From an uncultured Phycisphaera sp. (GTDB lineage: Bacteria > Planctomycetota > Phycisphaerae > Phycisphaerales > SM1A02), in NCBI GenBank assembly GCA_937911845.1, contig CALDQF010000372.1, positions 1 through 9,269 on the forward strand: 9,269 nucleotides of DNA, written 5' to 3'. The notes beneath the pieces were generated by a model. The model saw nothing but the letters and a program-made list of their open reading frames with translations. It had not been told where the DNA came from and did not search any database. Below are positions 5,978 through 9,269 of this stretch, piece after piece (the stretch's first letter is position 1; every line of letters starts with the position of its first letter). The position numbers were made by a program, and so were the translations under genes.

Positions 5978-7122
5978 GTTCTGGTCTTTTCCAGAGCGAT
6001 ATCCAGATCCCACGCCGTCATGTCGTGGTCTTCTGTGATGATGCCTTTGGTCCGCAAGCGGACCGGTGGTTCGATCTGCTTCCGGAAGGTTGTCATCGGA
6101 TCCTGCCCGTGTTTGACAGTGGATTTGATGCCGCGCATCCCACGTGTCGACCGAGGGTGGAAGCGTTCTTGGACGCGCACCCAAGTCTATTTGATCGGGC
6201 CTTAAGTTTGGTGGTCCCAGGTGGCGAAGTGGCCAAGAACGATCCGAAAGTCGTCGATTCCGTGTTGGCCGCCATTCATGCCGAGAACATTTGTCGCCAG
6301 TCTTTTGTGGCCATCTTTGGCGGAGGCGCGGTGCTCGACGCGGTTGGCTTTGCCGCCTCGATCGCTCACCGCGGGGTCAAGGTACTTCGGTTCCCGACCA
6401 CCACCCTGGCCCAAGATGATGCTGGGATCGGCGTCAAAAATGGGGTCAACCACCACAACGAAAAGAATTGGCGGGGGGTATTCGCGGTACCTACGGCCGT
6501 GATCAATGACTTTTCTTTGCTTGCATCACTTTCCGATCGTGACTGGAGAAGTGGATTCAGTGAAGCAGTCAAAGTCGCCCTCTTGAAAGATACGCGTGAA
6601 TTCGAACTTCTTGAACAACATGTCGAGGCCATTGCACGGCGTTCTGAAGTTGAATCTCAACGCGCCATCATTCGAAGTGCGGAACTCCATTGGCGGCATA
6701 TCGTCGAAGGTGGTGATCCTTTTGAAGATGAGATCGCGCGTCCTTTGGACTACGGGCACTGGTCGGCCCACCGCCTCGAACGGTTGACCGGCGGGGCCCT
6801 CAAGCATGGCGAGGCCGTTGCGATTGGGTTGGGAATCGATGCCGCTTTGGCCGTTGAACTGGGGCGTTCCACCCCAGATTTCCAGCGCCGCGTCCTCGGG
6901 GTCCTGCATAAATTTGGCTTCACCCTCGATCATCCTCAGCTCGATGATCGCGCAGCGATTTTTATGGGTATTGAGCAGTTCCGGGCCCATTTGGGTGGTG
7001 CCTTGACCTTGACGTTGGTCGCCGAACCTGGTGTTCCTTTTGATATCCACGACGCTGATTTCGCCTTGATCTCGAGTGCCATCGAACGCCATCGATCAAT
7101 GGTTCGTACCCTTCTCGCGTGA
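5974..7122 (+). CDS. eboD: EboD-type sugar phosphate cyclase (3-dehydroquinate-synthase-like)
   Basis: A 382-residue member of the dehydroquinate synthase/sugar phosphate cyclase superfamily, NAD- and metal-dependent in relatives. Its substrate in ebo clusters is not established as far as I know. Visible motifs are PGGEVAKND (82-90), the dinucleotide-site GGGAVLDAVGFAASIAHRGV (116-135), PTTTLAQDDAGIG (141-153) and the ebo-type GVKNGVNHHNEKN (153-165). The three expected metal ligands are E197 (SEAVKVALLKD), H262 (DYGHWSAH) and H278 (LKHGEAVAIG), with the 16-residue spacing of the two His residues preserved as in AroB. GHWSAH and RPLD, in place of the GHTxGH of AroB, separate it from housekeeping AroB, so it should not be annotated as dehydroquinate synthase. 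The GTG start overlaps the typA stop. An AAGGAAGG 13 bases upstream is too far for an ideal Shine-Dalgarno, so coupling is likely. Its own stop overlaps eboE. Confidence 0.85.
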   Translation: MSSGLFQSDIQIPRRHVVVFCDDAFGPQADRWFDLLPEGCHRILPVFDSGFDAAHPTCRPRVEAFLDAHPSLFDRALSLVVPGGEVAKNDPKVVDSVLAAIHAENICRQSFVAIFGGGAVLDAVGFAASIAHRGVKVLRFPTTTLAQDDAGIGVKNGVNHHNEKNWRGVFAVPTAVINDFSLLASLSDRDWRSGFSEAVKVALLKDTREFELLEQHVEAIARRSEVESQRAIIRSAELHWRHIVEGGDPFEDEIARPLDYGHWSAHRLERLTGGALKHGEAVAIGLGIDAALAVELGRSTPDFQRRVLGVLHKFGFTLDHPQLDDRAAIFMGIEQFRAHLGGALTLTLVAEPGVPFDIHDADFALISSAIERHRSMVRTLLA

Positions 7123-8174
7123 TCGGTTATTGCACCAATGTGCACGCGGCGGAGTCTCTTCCGGATATTCGCTCGATGTTGAACGGACCGGTGCGTTCGA
7201 TTCGGCAGCGTTTGCGACTGGACACCCTAGAAATTGGACTTTGGCTCAACGAGGCAGTTGTTGTTGACCCGGCGGTTGAATCCCTGCGTGACGATCTCGA
7301 TCGGCTTGGAGTGGTCGTTCGGGGTTGCAACGGATTCCCCCAGACCTCATTCCATGCTCCGGTCGTGAAGCGTTCGGTCTACCGGCCTCATTGGGGACAA
7401 ATTGAACGATTGCGGTACACCGAGCGGTTGGCCGAAGTGTTGATCAAGATTGGTCACGGACCGGTCCGTGAGATCTCAACGGTTCCCATCGGCCATCAAG
7501 AACTTGGTTCGGAGATATTGCCCAGCGCTGTGGAGCATCTTCGCGCTCTGGTAGATTTCCTGTCGGACCTTGAAGATCAGAGCGGCATCCGTGTTGTGGT
7601 GGATTTGGAGCCCGAACCCTATTGCCTCTTGGAGTGTTCCTCGGATGTGATTGGGCTGTTCGACCGTTTGGGAGATGCTCCAGCCATCCGCAGATATCTG
7701 GGCGTATGCCACGATACCTGTCATGCTGCGGTTGTTCGTGAACCACAAGACCAAGCCATCTCTGCCTACCAAAACGCCGAGATTCGCATTGGAAAAGTGC
7801 AATGTTCCAGTATCCCGGTCGTTGATTTGTCTTTTCCTGAGCAGCGAGAGTTCTTGAAGAAGTTGGATGAGCCACGATGGCTGCACCAAACCTCCGTCGA
7901 GTCGAAGTCTGGTTTGGCGAGATATGAAGATCTCGCTGGCGTCTTCAAGGAACACGAAGGTTTAGCGCGAGTGCATTTCCACGTACCCGTGCATTTGGAT
8001 CATCTGGGGCCACTGCGAACCACTCGTGAGGAGATTTTTTTCGCATTGTCAGCATTACCCGACGATGCAGATCGGATCGTTGAAGTTGAAACCTATGCGT
8101 GGTCAGCTCTGCCTGATTCGGTGCGTCCAGATTTGGTGGAAGGGATCGCCCTGGAGTTGGAGTCTTTGTCGTGA
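7119..8174 (+). CDS. eboE: EboE metabolite traffic protein (TIM-barrel, xylose-isomerase-like)
   Basis: A 351-residue protein matching the EboE family, which has a TIM-barrel fold related to sugar isomerases/AP endonuclease 2. The reaction is unknown; in cyanobacteria the ebo set is needed for movement of a secondary-metabolite precursor to the periplasm. Recognisable blocks are the N-terminal GYCTNVHAAESLPDI (3-17), NGFPQTSFHAPVVK and VYRPHW (71-92), EISTVPIG (118-125), the acidic strand VDLEPEPY (161-168), GVCHDTCHAAV (195-205), HFHVPVHLDHLG (286-297) and VEVETYAW (321-328). E164, H198/D199, H286/H288 and E324 lie at strand ends typical of a divalent-metal site; this is inferred from position. 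There is no signal peptide or membrane helix. The GTG start overlaps the eboD stop (GTGA), with no Shine-Dalgarno of its own. The next gene overlaps in the same way. Confidence 0.85.
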   Translation: MIGYCTNVHAAESLPDIRSMLNGPVRSIRQRLRLDTLEIGLWLNEAVVVDPAVESLRDDLDRLGVVVRGCNGFPQTSFHAPVVKRSVYRPHWGQIERLRYTERLAEVLIKIGHGPVREISTVPIGHQELGSEILPSAVEHLRALVDFLSDLEDQSGIRVVVDLEPEPYCLLECSSDVIGLFDRLGDAPAIRRYLGVCHDTCHAAVVREPQDQAISAYQNAEIRIGKVQCSSIPVVDLSFPEQREFLKKLDEPRWLHQTSVESKSGLARYEDLAGVFKEHEGLARVHFHVPVHLDHLGPLRTTREEIFFALSALPDDADRIVEVETYAWSALPDSVRPDLVEGIALELESLS

Positions 8175-9040
8175 GCACCATCACAGCATGGCTTCGTTTG
8201 ATGAGGCTCGGCAATGCCCCCACTGCCCTTTCGGCTATTGCGGGAGCTTGGGCCCTGTACGGCGGCGAACCTTTTCAGGTCGCGAGTGTTGGGGTGGCGA
8301 TCGTCGCGGCGTACATCGGGGGCATGCTTCTCAACGATGTCTTCGACCAGTCGTTTGATGAGAAACACCATCCGGACCGGCCGCTTCCTCGAGGCTTGAT
8401 CCCGCGTTCGCATGTAATCGCCGCGGCGATGTTCTGTGGCATCCTGTGTTTGACATTGGCTGGGCGTCTGGCTCAAACAGAAGCAGTCATTTTGGTTGCC
8501 GCGATTGCGCTGTATTCCTGGTGTCACAAATCCTCGGTTTGGCTGGCCGCATTGCTGCTGGGGGGGTGTCGTGGCCTGGCCGTGCTGGTGGCGGCGGCGA
8601 TGTTGGGAGACGGGGCCAGCGGCATTTCGACTCCAATTGTCCTGACGCTCACCGTGGCCCATGGGGCCGCGGGCGCGGCCATCACGGTGGCCGCGAGTCA
8701 GGAGCACCGCCAGCGGCCTGGGCCGGGTGGAGTGGTCCCTTTCACGAGGCTTCTTCCCCTTGTGGTCTTCATTCTGCTCGACCCCCCCGGAAGCACCCTC
8801 GAGGATTGGGCCACAGATCCGGGAATGTTGGCCATGTTGGGATGGTTGGTGTGGGAATTCGCATGCGAGAGGAAGCGGCAAAGCAAGCAACCGGGGCAAG
8901 CGGTTGGGGCATGGATCGCGGGTTTCTCAGCGGTTGATTTGGTCGTTGCTTCGTGGGTGCTGCATGTGCCATCGATGGCGTTGGCAGCGATTTGTTTTGT
9001 ACTTTCTCGCGTCTTGCAGCGATTTCTCCCCGCAACCTGA
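8171..9040 (+). CDS. eboC: EboC-type UbiA family prenyltransferase
   Basis: An inner-membrane protein of 289 residues with about eight hydrophobic helices. Members of the UbiA superfamily move an isoprenyl diphosphate onto an acceptor. The first Asp-rich motif is N55-D-V-F-D59-x3-D63, continuing into HHPDRPLPRG (66-75), which fits NDxxDxxxD. The second region, YSWCHKSSVW (115-124) followed by GGCRGLAVLV (131-140), has the ebo-type Lys and Cys-Arg pair but lacks the second Asp-rich DxxxD motif of menaquinone and ubiquinone enzymes. Whether it prenylates in the normal way is therefore open. A long loop around 178-192 (SQEHRQRPGPGG) and another at 204-217 are polar. The GTG start overlaps the eboE stop, and GGAG lies 8 bases upstream. 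The product is probably lipophilic or membrane-linked, working with EboD and EboE. Confidence 0.85.
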   Translation: MSTITAWLRLMRLGNAPTALSAIAGAWALYGGEPFQVASVGVAIVAAYIGGMLLNDVFDQSFDEKHHPDRPLPRGLIPRSHVIAAAMFCGILCLTLAGRLAQTEAVILVAAIALYSWCHKSSVWLAALLLGGCRGLAVLVAAAMLGDGASGISTPIVLTLTVAHGAAGAAITVAASQEHRQRPGPGGVVPFTRLLPLVVFILLDPPGSTLEDWATDPGMLAMLGWLVWEFACERKRQSKQPGQAVGAWIAGFSAVDLVVASWVLHVPSMALAAICFVLSRVLQRFLPAT

Positions 9041-9052
9041 GACACTGGAGTC

Positions 9053-9093
9053 ATGATCAATCCGACTGCGGTTCTGAATGTGGTGGGCCTGGA
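9053..9093 (+). CDS. eboF: Start of an EboF-like alkaline-phosphatase-family protein, cut by the sequence break
   Basis: Twelve bases after eboC an ATG opens MINPTAVLNVVGLD, then the frame meets a stop at 9128. The segment TAVLNVVGL closely resembles the N-terminus of the nucleotide pyrophosphatase/alkaline-phosphatase-family proteins that accompany ebo genes, where it forms the first strand leading to the metal site. GGAG lies only 2 bases before the ATG, which is unusually close. The resemblance stops where base composition drops, so the gene is probably intact in the source genome and broken here by a false join. Only about 13 residues support the call, and the match is from memory. Confidence 0.45.
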
Positions 9094-9100
9094 CCTGAAC
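9088..9100. other. Composition break, probable chimeric assembly junction
   Basis: Sequence before this point is GC-rich with strong G/C third positions. From 9101 to 9269 the hand-counted GC is 52 of 169 bases (~31%). The eboF-like frame (codons starting at 9053) holds to about 9091, and a different frame with Bacteroidota-style repeats is meaningful from about 9094. No insertion-sequence ends, direct repeats or tRNA mark the boundary. Confidence 0.75.
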
Positions 9101-9269
9101 AAGGTTTTGATTGTAATGGAATTTGTTTAAATGACCAAGATGGTGATAGTATATGTGATGAATTCGAAATTGATGGATGTCAAGATTCTATTGCATACAA
9201 TTACGATTCTATTGCCACAGATCCAGATTCATGTGATTATTTAGGATGTACTGACAGTTTATATTTTGA
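9094..9269 (+). CDS. Fragment of a Bacteroidota-type Cys/Asp-rich surface repeat protein (open at both ends)
   Basis: The frame stays open to the window end and reads 58 residues starting PEQGFDCNGICLND. It contains a thrombospondin-type-3-like calcium-binding Asp series (NDQDGDSICDEFEIDGC), followed by a GCQDSIAYNYDSIATDP unit ending SCDY, and then the start of another unit, GCTDSLYF. GC-D-x-x-A-x-NY units alternating with DxDGDxxCDEFE are characteristic of large secreted or gliding-associated proteins of marine Flavobacteriia-like bacteria, where they form long extracellular stalks. Codon use is strongly A/T-ending, unlike every other gene in the window. No start or stop is present, so it is an internal piece of a longer protein, not a gene of the organism that carries typA and ebo. 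The family style is clear; the exact parent protein is unknown. Confidence 0.7.

Noticed and set aside
5974..7122. Calling this gene aroB (3-dehydroquinate synthase)
   Set aside because: The metal ligands are shared, but the GVKNGVNHHNEKN and DYGHWSAH blocks and the eboE/eboC neighbours identify the EboD branch.
9053..9130. A complete 25-residue peptide gene after eboC
   Set aside because: The frame ends at a stop only because it runs into foreign AT-rich sequence; the first 13 codons look like the start of a longer phosphatase-family gene.
1..9269. CRISPR arrays, insertion sequences, prophage or integron sites
   Set aside because: No regularly spaced direct repeats, transposase motifs or terminal inverted repeats were seen. 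The tRNA-Arg has no duplicated 3' end nearby that would suggest an integration site.

Overview
The window comes from a GC-rich bacterial chromosome, except for the last ~175 bases. The 46-residue ribosomal protein bL34 (starting MTIHYPKR), the single-gene scattered layout and the divergent housekeeping proteins point most naturally to Planctomycetota or a relative. That is an inference from memory of sequence style, not a search result. The final stretch (about 9094 onward) is ~31% GC by hand count and encodes a Bacteroidota-style secreted repeat protein. I read this as a chimeric contig end, probably metagenomic.

Left part (1-4126), mostly housekeeping. A leftward, truncated ketol-acid reductoisomerase (ilvC-like) is divergent from a rightward pair: a small PilZ protein and shikimate kinase (aroK), coupled by a GTGA overlap. 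aroK converges on leftward rpmH (bL34), which is divergent from rnc (RNase III). rnc converges, 3 bases apart, on a leftward unit read in the order tRNA-Arg(TCG), pyrB (aspartate carbamoyltransferase), small C-terminal-anchor protein.

Right part (4127-9093), the most interesting region. A rightward operon starts with typA/bipA, the ribosome-associated GTPase. It continues through GTGA overlaps into eboD (sugar-phosphate-cyclase-like), eboE (TIM-barrel protein) and eboC (UbiA-type prenyltransferase). After 12 bases comes a start codon followed by 13 codons resembling the beginning of the ebo alkaline-phosphatase-family gene (eboF). The ebo (EDB) genes are a known but poorly understood set found in cyanobacteria, eustigmatophyte plastids and scattered bacteria. 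They are linked to making or exporting an unidentified metabolite, and in cyanobacteria to scytonemin precursor trafficking. Here they appear in the order D-E-C-F behind typA, with no eboA or eboB in view. A perfect 8-bp GC-rich hairpin lies just before the typA ribosome binding site.

The eboF-like frame is cut at about 9088-9100 by the composition break, so what followed it in the source genome cannot be seen.
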